Shown here: positions 1-4,918 of the stretch, piece by piece
Position numbering within the stretch: position 1 is the stretch's first letter
Layout of the letters: the number at the start of each line of letters is the position of its first letter
From: an uncultured archaeon
GTDB lineage: Archaea > Thermoproteota > Nitrososphaeria > Conexivisphaerales > CALBHZ01
Direction: 5' to 3'
Assembly: GCA_937892815.1 (NCBI GenBank)
Contig: CALBHZ010000062.1
Location: 1 to 6,998, forward strand
DNA: 6,998 bases
Notes under the pieces: generated by a model
The model's database searches: none
Told to the model about the DNA's origin: nothing
Seen by the model: the letters and a program-made list of their open reading frames with translations, nothing else
Program-made: the position numbers and the translations under genes

Positions 1-1
1 C

Positions 2-253
2 CTCTTGACATCGAGGACGTATTATCAGATCGCTTCCCTCTTACTTCAGTACGGTAAACCCATACTCGCAATCCTAGAAGGAGGATACAGTGTAGGGCTT
101 GAAAGAGGGCTGCCCGCGTTCATCGCTGGTTTAAACGAGACAGAAAACCCAATAAGAGATAGATCGACGAGAAGTGGAAGGGGAATAGTAGGTAGAGCGA
201 GGGAAAACCTAAGGTATTTGAAGAGCGTACTCAAGGACTATTGGAGGCTTTAA
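2..253 (+). CDS. Histone deacetylase superfamily (AcuC/HDAC-like) protein, C-terminal part only
   Basis: The reading frame is open from the left edge, so only the last 83 residues are present and the true start lies outside. The diagnostic segment is LEGGY, preceded by a helix (YYQIASLLLQYGKPILAI) and followed by GLERGLPAFIAGL. This is the arrangement near the C-terminus of histone deacetylases, acetoin-utilisation AcuC and acetylpolyamine amidohydrolases, where the Gly-Gly-Tyr supplies the active-site tyrosine. The tail ends in a helix finishing LKDYWRL, also common in bacterial/archaeal class II-type HDAC proteins. Such enzymes are Zn-dependent deacylases of acetyl-lysine or small acetylated amines; the substrate cannot be told here because the metal-binding His/Asp motifs are off-window. 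The gene is followed after 1 nt by a TatD-like gene, implying co-transcription. The TTG at base 5 should not be taken as a start. Confidence 0.8.
   Translation, partial: LLTSRTYYQIASLLLQYGKPILAILEGGYSVGLERGLPAFIAGLNETENPIRDRSTRSGRGIVGRARENLRYLKSVLKDYWRL
243..247 (+). promoter_or_regulatory. Shine-Dalgarno site of the TatD-like gene
   Basis: GGAGG lies inside the last codons of the HDAC-like gene, 7 nt before the ATG at 255. It supports that start and internal translation initiation within a shared transcript. Confidence 0.7.
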
Positions 254-254
254 A

Positions 255-983
255 ATGAGAAAGCTTATAGACGTACATTGTCACCTGTACGAATTTTCCA
301 ACGATCGTATAAACGAAATTCTAAAGGATTTCAAAGTAGTAGCCGTATCCGACGACTACGGATCCTCGATTAAAACTGTAAAGTTAGCTGAAGAACATGA
401 GGGCATCCTACCGTGTATAGGCATTCATCCATGGGAAGTTGGAAAGACGACCAAGGATGAAGTTAAGGCGATCGAATCTTTAATAGGGAGGTATGAAGTT
501 AAGGGGATAGGAGAGGTGGGACTAGACAAGAAGTTCGTGAAGAACACGTTCAATAAGCAATACGAATTCTTCATTAATTTCGTAAATTTAGCTAAAGAGT
601 ACGATCTATTCCTAAACGTACACGCTCCAGACGCTTGGAGAGAGGTTTTAGATCTACTTAGAAGGAAGGACGTCGGTAGAGCTGTAATACACTGGTTCAC
701 CGGGCCTTTAGAGCTATTGAACGAGATCAAGGAGCTGGGTTACTTCATATCTATAAATCCGGCTGCTAAGGTGCAAAATAAACACAGAAGGGTAATTGAA
801 GAGGCTCCTCTAAGTATCATATTGTTGGAGAGCGACGGTCCTTACGATTACAGGGGGTTGAAGCTCGAACCCGAGCTAATCCCAGAGCTATTAACCCTAA
901 TATCTGAGATTAAGAAGATCGATATTGATATGCTCTTAAGCCGTATAAACGAAAACTTCAAAGCCCTTATTAAATCGGTTTAA
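255..983 (+). CDS. TatD-family metal-dependent hydrolase (putative deoxyribonuclease)
   Basis: A 242-aa protein of the amidohydrolase-fold TatD family, slightly shorter than the usual 255-265 aa. Two-metal ligands are all visible: H8 and H10 in the IDVHCH motif, E87 in GIGEVGLD, H123 in NVHAP, H146 in VIHWFTG, and D194 in LLESDGPY. The CIGIHPWE segment at 54-61 is also typical. Known relatives are Mg/Mn-dependent 3'-5' exonucleases or DNases acting in DNA repair and turnover, but many archaeal members are uncharacterised and may act on other phosphodiesters. The first strand begins at residue 4, so the ATG start is natural and is backed by a GGAGG 7 nt upstream. The gene sits 1 nt behind the HDAC-like gene in an apparent operon. 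No signal peptide is seen, so it is cytoplasmic. The fold and catalytic residues are directly visible; the DNase activity is inferred from the family. Confidence 0.9.
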   Translation: MRKLIDVHCHLYEFSNDRINEILKDFKVVAVSDDYGSSIKTVKLAEEHEGILPCIGIHPWEVGKTTKDEVKAIESLIGRYEVKGIGEVGLDKKFVKNTFNKQYEFFINFVNLAKEYDLFLNVHAPDAWREVLDLLRRKDVGRAVIHWFTGPLELLNEIKELGYFISINPAAKVQNKHRRVIEEAPLSIILLESDGPYDYRGLKLEPELIPELLTLISEIKKIDIDMLLSRINENFKALIKSV

Positions 984-1058
984 AAAGCAGATATGAGGTA
1001 GAACGCCGTTTACAATCACTTTCTATCGAATTTGAACTAGGATACGTAGTCTCTCCGC

Positions 1059-1402
1059 TTATCTCCCCGACTCCTTCAAGCGCTTTCTTTCTTCTTTGAG
1101 CACTTCGAAGAATATCGATGGCGTATCCGGTATGTTTTCATTATGGGCGACGTATGCTGAATCGGTTACTTGAACGGCGTGCATGGTGAAGGGCGATTTC
1201 CTAGGGCCGAAGAGGTAGAAACCGATGAACATAGTCCTTCCTTTCATTATTCCGGATATTATCTCCTTAATCTCGTCCAACCCCCTTTCTCTAATTAACG
1301 TGTTGACATACGTTATCTCCTCGCTTCCGAGAGCAGTATCTTCGTGTTCCTACGATCTCTCGCTAAATCCCTCGATCTCTTCAGAAGCACGGGAGGTTCC
1401 AT
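1059..1402 (-). pseudogene. Decayed N-terminal fragment of GTP-dependent phosphoenolpyruvate carboxykinase
   Basis: On the minus strand two frames together spell a recognisable piece of archaeal GTP-PEP carboxykinase. In one frame (about 1402 to 1325) is DLARDRRNTKILLS, matching the conserved D-x-ARDR-x-NT-x-x-LL block. In the next frame (about 1330 down to the TAA at 1061-1059) come YVNTLIRERGLDEIKEI, GIMKGRTMFIGFY, FGPRKSPFT and AVQVTDSAYVAHNENI, the conserved GRTM...SPF...TDSAYV core of the N-terminal domain. A frameshift therefore lies near 1320-1335. The second frame is blocked upstream by TAG at 1352-1350. Only about 115 codons of a protein of roughly 600 remain; the nucleotide-binding and catalytic C-terminal domain is absent and the next gene (TatD-like) is on the other strand. 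The intact enzyme makes PEP from oxaloacetate in gluconeogenesis. An alternative is a short translated ORF starting at the TTG at 1280, which I consider unlikely to be functional. Confidence 0.8.
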
Positions 1403-1423
1403 ATCTCAAGCAGTCCTCTTCAT

Positions 1424-1430
1424 GTATAAG
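1424..1430 (+). promoter_or_regulatory. Possible TATA box for the aminotransferase gene
   Basis: GTATAAG lies about 40 bp before the TTG at 1468. Archaeal initiation about 25 bp downstream would give a short leader of roughly 15 nt that still contains the AAGGAGGG site. There is no direct evidence beyond position and base composition. Confidence 0.35.
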
Positions 1431-1459
1431 TTAACCTTTTTAGCTTTTCGAACTTAAGA

Positions 1460-1467
1460 AAGGAGGG
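1460..1467 (+). promoter_or_regulatory. Strong Shine-Dalgarno motif abutting the aminotransferase start
   Basis: AAGGAGGG directly touches the TTG at 1468, closer than the usual 5-8 nt. An in-frame stop at 1441-1443 and the absence of other ATG/GTG/TTG codons between it and 1468 leave TTG 1468 as the only standard start. The next ATG is at residue 31, inside the conserved N-terminal region. A non-standard ATA at 1471 or ATT at 1483 would be spaced more usually. Confidence 0.5.
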
Positions 1468-2847
1468 TTGATAAACTCGTCTATTGAAAGGGAGCTAGGA
1501 GAGCTTTGGAAGAGGCTTTCACTAGAATACGAGAAGAAATGTCCTCGTTCTAAGGAGATGTTTGAAAGAGCTAAGAGCGCTTTACCCGGAGGCGTCACCT
1601 ATCACATAAGGCACTTTAAGCCGTATCCCCTATTCATAGAACGAGCTAAGGGCTCAAGGGTATGGGATGTAGATGGGAACGGATACGATGATTACTGGAT
1701 GGGCCATGGAGCTCACATCTTAGGCCACTCTCCAGATTTCGTAGTAAAATCGGTTAACGAAGTAGCGAGTAAGGGAACTCATCTAGGATATGAGAATCCG
1801 TACGCTTTGGAGTACGCCGAGCTTTTGACCAAGATAATACCAAACCTCGACCTAATCAAGTTCACGAATAGCGGCACTGAAGCTAATATGTACGCTACGA
1901 GGTTAGCTAGAGCCTACACTAAGAGGAAGTATGTAGTTAAAATTGAAGGAGGGTGGCATGGAGGGTACGACGCTCTCCACATAGGGGTTACCCCGCCTTA
2001 CGCCGGCCCTGAATCCCTGGGCTTACCCGAGGACTTCGTTAAGTATACACTAGTAGTGCCCTTCAACGATTTAGCTTCGCTTGAGGAAGCGCTAAGAAGG
2101 TACGAAGTAGCCGCTGTAATTATGGAGCCCGTCTTAGGAGCTGGAGGCTGTATAGCGCCTGAGAAAGGGTATTTAAGGGAAGTTAGAAGGCTAGTTGACG
2201 AGCATGGAGCTCTCCTCATTTTCGATGAGGTAATAACCGGATTTAGGTTGGCGTTGGGAGGAGGTCAGGAGTACTTCAACGTAAAGGCCGATATAGTCGT
2301 TTTAGGGAAGATCGTCGGAGGCGGTTATCCTGGAGCGGGAGCTTTTGGAGGAAGGGCAGAGGTCATGGAGCTTTTAGATCAAGTGAAGAGGTCGAAGGCG
2401 AGGGAGAGGAGCTTCCATGGAGGAACCTTTACAGGAAACCCGGTAACGATAACGGCCGGCTACACGTTAGTTAAGTACCTTGTGGAGAATAAAGGCCTAT
2501 ACGATAAGTTCAATGAAACATGGAGTAGCGCAATTAAAGAGCTAGATAAGCTATGTGACGAGTACGATAGATTATGTTGGGTAACTGGTGTAGGTAGTAT
2601 GCTCGGATTGCACTTTACAACTGAAAGACCTATCAATGCTAGAATGGCTCACGAAAAGAGATGGAGCCATAAAGTATTAGATGCCTTCCATATGTACGCG
2701 AGGTTAAACGGTATATTATACATGATGGAACATTCTCCACACTTACTGCCTTCAATGGTACATAATGAAGAACAGAGAAGGAAGTTTATAGAAGTTGTTA
2801 GAAAATTCCTAGATCAATTAACGAGGATTGTAAAGGCCGCTAAATGA
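1468..2847 (+). CDS. PLP-dependent class III aminotransferase, glutamate-1-semialdehyde aminomutase-like
   Basis: A 459-aa fold-type I PLP enzyme. Visible landmarks are the N-terminal PGGVTYHIRHF (40-50), the substrate-domain WDVDGNGYDDY (66-76), NSGTEAN (134-140, PLP phosphate cup), GGWHGGYDA (161-169), the FDEVITGFR motif with D253 pairing the PLP ring nitrogen, LGKIVGGGYPGAGAFGG with K281 as the Schiff-base lysine, and GTFTGNP (319-325). These match the COG0001 family containing HemL. Bona fide HemL is about 425 aa and converts glutamate-1-semialdehyde to 5-aminolevulinate. Here the N-terminal extension of about 25 residues, GTHLGYENP in place of the usual HemL sequence at that point, and GYPGAGAFGG in place of GLPVGAYGG make a paralogue with another amino donor or acceptor likely. 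The neighbours give no pathway clue; no other haem genes are present. The protein is cytoplasmic. The start is TTG with an abnormally close Shine-Dalgarno site. Confidence 0.88.
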   Translation: MINSSIERELGELWKRLSLEYEKKCPRSKEMFERAKSALPGGVTYHIRHFKPYPLFIERAKGSRVWDVDGNGYDDYWMGHGAHILGHSPDFVVKSVNEVASKGTHLGYENPYALEYAELLTKIIPNLDLIKFTNSGTEANMYATRLARAYTKRKYVVKIEGGWHGGYDALHIGVTPPYAGPESLGLPEDFVKYTLVVPFNDLASLEEALRRYEVAAVIMEPVLGAGGCIAPEKGYLREVRRLVDEHGALLIFDEVITGFRLALGGGQEYFNVKADIVVLGKIVGGGYPGAGAFGGRAEVMELLDQVKRSKARERSFHGGTFTGNPVTITAGYTLVKYLVENKGLYDKFNETWSSAIKELDKLCDEYDRLCWVTGVGSMLGLHFTTERPINARMAHEKRWSHKVLDAFHMYARLNGILYMMEHSPHLLPSMVHNEEQRRKFIEVVRKFLDQLTRIVKAAK

Positions 2848-2938
2848 GCGCTACGTTATAAAGGAGAGGCTTAAGCTCAGTCTGTCCCGTACCGTTCATT
2901 TCCTCACATTGCTTTTCGAACGCTGGCGTATTCATCAT
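2840..2938 (-). CDS. Doubtful small ORF, 32 aa, possibly leaderless
   Basis: The minus-strand ORF begins with tandem ATG codons (2938 and 2935) and ends at TAG 2842-2840, overlapping the 3' end of the aminotransferase gene by 8 nt. It is mostly polar (MMNTPAFEKQCEEMNG, then TELKPLLYNVALI) and has a protein-like composition. A TATA-like TTTAAATAA at 2971-2963 is centred about 29 bp upstream of the first ATG, the spacing expected for a leaderless archaeal transcript. I recognise no family. It could equally be a chance ORF or a relic, since its two ends coincide with the inverted repeat described here. Confidence 0.22.
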   Translation of the reverse strand: MMNTPAFEKQCEEMNGTGQTELKPLLYNVALI

Positions 2939-2964
2939 CGCTATGATATCGTACGCCTCTCCTT
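2861..2964. repeat. 10-bp inverted repeat enclosing a nested hairpin
   Basis: AAGGAGAGGC at 2861-2870 is the exact reverse complement of GCCTCTCCTT at 2955-2964. Within it, GGCGTA (2925-2930) pairs with TACGCC (2952-2957), and inside that ATCAT (2934-2938) pairs with ATGAT (2943-2947) around CGCT. The inner and outer pairings compete for bases 2955-2957. No target-site duplication or transposase is seen. Confidence 0.5.
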
Positions 2965-3178
2965 ATTTAAATGCTTATGGAGATCATTCTCAAGTGTAAA
3001 AGCGATCTCACCGTTACATGGTATTGCATCGATAACAACACTCACTTATAGCGCTCACCAAGTTAAAGGCTTATATTTGCGTAGATTGACTAGATGGTTA
3101 TACTGGTTCTAGATGTAAGTGGGCGCTCTCAAGTATATAGATTTGAACTTAAAAACTAGATTGCTTCGTAATTAAGTA

Positions 3179-3201
3179 CACGAGCAATTAACGTACTCGT
3201 G
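3179..3201. repeat. 6-bp inverted repeat, possible 3' end structure of the membrane-protein transcript
   Basis: CACGAG (3179-3184) and CTCGTG (3196-3201) face each other across 11 nt. It lies about 47 bp past the stop of the minus-strand membrane-protein gene. No T-run follows directly on that strand, so terminator function is only a guess. Confidence 0.25.
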
Positions 3202-3247
3202 AATCGAGATTAATACCGCGGGAAGTACGTAATTCCGTTAAAACTCG

Positions 3248-3643
3248 TTAATGAAATTTCAAATTACTTTTCACAATACCCACCAACTTGTACACGCCGT
3301 ATCCTACGAGAGTTAGTGATGTAAGTAGTACGACTACGCGTACTATCATGAACGACATGTTATACATGGATACGATTACGGCTATATCCTTGGACGGTAT
3401 ACCTTCTCGATGGAGTTTTAAAGGTAGAAGGGGTAATTGAACTACGTAGGCGAGCACGATACCTAAGATAACTTGGATAGCGAAGCTAAGTAGAAAACCT
3501 ATGGTTATGTAACTCAGTGGCCTCGAGATAGCCTTAGGAGCCCTTCTATAGGCTAACCACGTAATAATGAACGGTATAAGGAATGGTATTGACGAAATGA
3601 ACCTTTCGATGAAGTAAGCGTGGAGGCCTATCATGCTATCCAT
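3248..3643 (-). CDS. Small integral membrane protein of unknown family
   Basis: A 131-aa protein from the ATG at 3643. That start is preferred over the in-frame GTG at 3652 because AGGTG (3654-3650) sits 6 nt before the ATG and itself overlaps the GTG. Three hydrophobic spans are clear: about 12-32 (FIERFISSIPFLIPFIITWL), 43-73 (long, possibly with a kink at the prolines near 71-74), and 89-123. Basic residues follow the first span (RRAPK at 33-37), suggesting its C-terminal end faces the cytoplasm. A polar loop LHREGIPSKD (77-86) joins spans 2 and 3. No enzymatic motif, lipobox or transporter signature is visible and I do not recognise the family. It stands alone on its strand, divergent from the LEA2-like gene. 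A weak TTTTATTT-like element near 3675-3683 could be its promoter. The coding call rests on length, ribosome site and consistent membrane topology. Confidence 0.75.
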   Translation of the reverse strand: MDSMIGLHAYFIERFISSIPFLIPFIITWLAYRRAPKAISRPLSYITIGFLLSFAIQVILGIVLAYVVQLPLLPLKLHREGIPSKDIAVIVSMYNMSFMIVRVVVLLTSLTLVGYGVYKLVGIVKSNLKFH

Positions 3644-3652
3644 AGGTAGCAC

Positions 3653-3858
3653 CTACACATCGTGACATACGAGCAAATAAAATCGTTTCTTCAATAATTT
3701 CTTTACGATTTATACTCGTTTATCTCATTTGTACTTTATAGATCAGACCTCAATTAAGGAACATTAGTTTTCAATTACGCTAATGACCGTTGGACCTACG
3801 GTAGTTAAATAGCGAGTTCCCTCACTACTGAAAGGGCAGCGTAACGGAAAGGTAAAAT
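3653..3858. other. Divergent intergenic region with promoters for two membrane-protein genes
   Basis: About 200 bp of AT-rich sequence separates two divergently transcribed genes. GTTAAATA at 3804-3811 is a TATA candidate for the plus-strand gene, and a T-rich element near 3675-3683 for the minus-strand gene. A small inverted repeat ACCGT/ACGGT (3786-3802) lies just upstream of the plus TATA candidate. No gene is seen here. Confidence 0.4.
3786..3802. repeat. Short inverted repeat beside the LEA2-like gene promoter
   Basis: ACCGT (3786-3790) and ACGGT (3798-3802) flank the 7-nt TGGACCT. The repeat ends one base before the TATA candidate, where an operator or activator site could lie. It is short enough to arise by chance. 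Confidence 0.2.
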
Positions 3859-4395
3859 TTGGGGAATGTGGAATATAGCGAGATGGCTAATCTAGCTAAG
3901 AGAAAAACCATCGTCGTTTTAATTACCGCCTTCATCCTAGTAGGCCTTCTCGCCCACGTTCTCCAGCTCTACATCGCAGCTAGAGAAGTAGAGTTAACTG
4001 GAATGTCCGTATCCTCTCTTAAGTTGGAGGGATTTCCTCTTCCATCGAAATTGAGCTTGATCTTAGACCTACACATCAAAAACCCAACTGCGACATCCAT
4101 TGAGCTAGAGGATCTACACTACATCGTTTACGTCAGCGACGTATACCTCTTCGAAGGCTACAAAGAACGTATACTAATACCCGCTCAAACCGAATCGATC
4201 GTTAAAGTCCCAGCTGAAACGACCGCTTCCGATCTGCTCAACTTAATCCGATCGCTGATATCAGAGGGAAGGGAAACTGTAGAGGTAGAAGTGAGAGGAA
4301 CGGTTAACGTACCCATAAAGTTCCTAGGAGCCGTCAAGCTCTTCTCCGTTACGATTCCCTTCAATTTATCTAAGAACTACACCCTATTTACCTAG
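3859..4395 (+). CDS. Membrane-anchored LEA type 2 / WHy-domain protein
   Basis: A 178-aa protein with one N-terminal transmembrane segment (about 17-39, KTIVVLITAFILVGLLAHVL) after basic AKRK, so the rest should face outside the cell. Residues about 45-170 form a beta-rich domain with the hallmarks of LEA-14/WHy (water stress and hypersensitive response) domains: a strand ending LHIKNPTATSIEL with the conserved Asn-Pro (N75-P76), then LHYIVYVSDVYLFEG, then an IPAQTESIVKVPAE strand pair, and a final VPIKFLGAVKLFSVTIPF strand. Archaeal LEA2 proteins are widespread but poorly understood; they are thought to bind or protect other proteins. The TTG start is supported by GGAAAGGT ending 5 nt before it. 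GTG (residue 4) and ATG (residue 9) are later alternatives and would not alter the anchor. The stop codon overlaps that of the convergent zinc-ribbon gene. The family call is from pattern recognition. Confidence 0.78.
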   Translation: MGNVEYSEMANLAKRKTIVVLITAFILVGLLAHVLQLYIAAREVELTGMSVSSLKLEGFPLPSKLSLILDLHIKNPTATSIELEDLHYIVYVSDVYLFEGYKERILIPAQTESIVKVPAETTASDLLNLIRSLISEGRETVEVEVRGTVNVPIKFLGAVKLFSVTIPFNLSKNYTLFT

Positions 4396-4550
4396 ACGAC
4401 CCCAAATCTAAGTAAGCTATCCCCCTCCAAAGGAGGTCCACTTGACGTACTCCACCTTATATTCACGATCTTATCTGAACGGCATCGAAGGCAGAACCTC
4501 TCCTCTAAATACGAATAGAACACCAAGCCGCACTTAGCACATCTGTACAT
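4392..4550 (-). CDS. Small zinc-ribbon protein, 52 aa
   Basis: This minus-strand gene encodes 52 residues with two CxxC knuckles: C4-A-K-C7 (MYRCAKCGLVFY) and C20-L-R-C23 (FCLRCRSDKI), 12 residues apart, enough for one structural zinc site. The first knuckle is followed by GLVFY, as in rubredoxin-like and RNA-polymerase-type ribbons. The tail (about 30-52) is Ser/Gly/Pro-rich with no motif. The ATG at 4550 is about 24 bp downstream of TTTATTTA, so the transcript is probably leaderless or nearly so. A TTG at 4553, with GAGAGGG further upstream, is an alternative start. The gene converges on the LEA2-like gene and their stops overlap in a single CTAG at 4392-4395. Its role is unknown; a nucleic-acid- or protein-binding adaptor is the usual role of such ribbons. 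The four cysteines at ideal spacing make this unlikely to be chance. Confidence 0.72.
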   Translation of the reverse strand: MYRCAKCGLVFYSYLEERFCLRCRSDKIVNIRWSTSSGPPLEGDSLLRFGVV

Positions 4551-4569
4551 CAACTTACGAAGCCCTCTC

Positions 4570-4577
4570 TAAATAAA
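4570..4577 (-). promoter_or_regulatory. TATA box of the zinc-ribbon gene
   Basis: On the minus strand this reads TTTATTTA, centred about 24 bp before the ATG at 4550, matching archaeal TATA-to-start distances for leaderless genes. Confidence 0.5.
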
Positions 4578-4590
4578 GCCTCCTATAACC

Positions 4591-4640
4591 TTTACCGTAA
4601 ATCCACATTTTCACGTAAAGGCATTTATACATCTAGTAAA
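4591..4640. promoter_or_regulatory. Candidate operator region of vapBC: TTTACcGTAAA palindrome and GTAAA repeats
   Basis: TTTAC (4591-4595) and GTAAA (4597-4601) form a palindrome with a one-base centre. GTAAA recurs at 4615-4619 and 4636-4640, giving starts 18 and 21 bp apart, on both sides of the TATA candidate at 4624-4630. VapB proteins with ribbon-helix-helix domains usually bind repeated short sites over their own promoter, so this is a natural candidate for autoregulation. Confidence 0.35.
4624..4630 (+). promoter_or_regulatory. TATA box of the vapBC operon
   Basis: TTTATAC lies about 40 bp before the ATG at 4667. It predicts a transcript starting near 4650-4653 with a leader of about 15 nt. 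AGGTG at 4652-4656 may serve as ribosome site, 10 nt before the ATG. Confidence 0.5.
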
Positions 4641-4666
4641 CATGATAATATAGGTGTACCAAGTAT

Positions 4667-4918
4667 ATGTCAATAACGGTGTCCATTAAGGTTCGTAAAG
4701 AAATAGTTGAAATAGCAGAGAAGATGATTAGGTACGGGATCGCTAAGAGCAGATCGCAGGCATTTAACGTGATGATCGAGAAAGGGCTTAACGAGGTCCT
4801 TAAGGAAGTGAAGTTCTGGGATCAGGTATACGGGAAAGCCGAAGAGCTCGAGAAGAGAGGCTTTAAGCTTAAGCACGGACGTCTTTCGAAGCTGCTAGAG
4901 GAGGATAGAGCGAGATGA
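4667..4918 (+). CDS. vapB: VapB-type antitoxin with ribbon-helix-helix N-terminus
   Basis: An 83-aa protein in two parts. Residues about 2-9 (SITVSIKV) form the DNA-contacting strand and 10-45 the two helices of a ribbon-helix-helix domain, with the turn sequence AKSRSQAF (26-33) typical of CopG/VapB repressors. The C-terminal part (about 50-83) is charged and ends SKLLEEDRAR. This resembles the toxin-binding tail of archaeal VapB proteins, in which a Leu-Leu-Glu-Glu-Asp-Arg element is common. VapB binds and inhibits the VapC RNase and, as a complex, represses its own promoter. The next gene starts inside its stop codon region (4-nt overlap), showing translational coupling. The strand-helix-helix pattern and partner make the call firm; the exact VapB subfamily is not determined. 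Confidence 0.87.
   Translation: MSITVSIKVRKEIVEIAEKMIRYGIAKSRSQAFNVMIEKGLNEVLKEVKFWDQVYGKAEELEKRGFKLKHGRLSKLLEEDRAR
4898..4904 (+). promoter_or_regulatory. Shine-Dalgarno site of vapC
   Basis: GAGGAGG, within the last codons of vapB, lies 10 nt before the ATG at 4915 and favours it over the second ATG at 4918. Confidence 0.5.

Larger units (their letters stand above)
2848..3247. other. Gene-poor interval between aminotransferase and membrane-protein genes
   Basis: This stretch holds no convincing gene. Its left part (to 2970) contains the inverted repeat, hairpin and doubtful minus-strand ORF listed separately. A plus-strand open stretch at 2909-3112 lacks a ribosome site and codes for a Trp/Arg/His/Ser-rich sequence with no domain, so I do not call it. 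From 2972 to 3170 I see nothing beyond AT-rich sequence. The CACGAG/CTCGTG inverted repeat lies at 3179-3201. I found no tRNA-like or CRISPR-like structure. Confidence 0.6.

Noticed and set aside
5..7. TTG as start of the first gene
   Set aside because: The frame is open to the window edge and the protein begins in mid-domain of an HDAC-type enzyme, so the gene is truncated by the window.
1225..1434. Plus-strand open stretch of 69 codons
   Set aside because: It is antisense to the PEP carboxykinase relic, whose conserved motifs explain the sequence; its own product is a Ser/Ile-rich sequence with no family.
2909..3112. Plus-strand open stretch of 67 codons in the gene-poor interval
   Set aside because: TTG start without a ribosome site; odd Trp/Arg/His/Ser-rich composition and no domain; it runs across the hairpin region.
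2848..3247. Search for tRNA, CRISPR or C/D-box RNA
   Set aside because: No T-loop consensus, no regularly spaced repeats and no paired C and D boxes were seen.
4421..4436. CCTCC/GGAGG hairpin as a bidirectional terminator between the LEA2 and zinc-ribbon genes
   Set aside because: It lies inside the zinc-ribbon coding sequence, has a 3-nt loop and short stem, and lacks a T-run.
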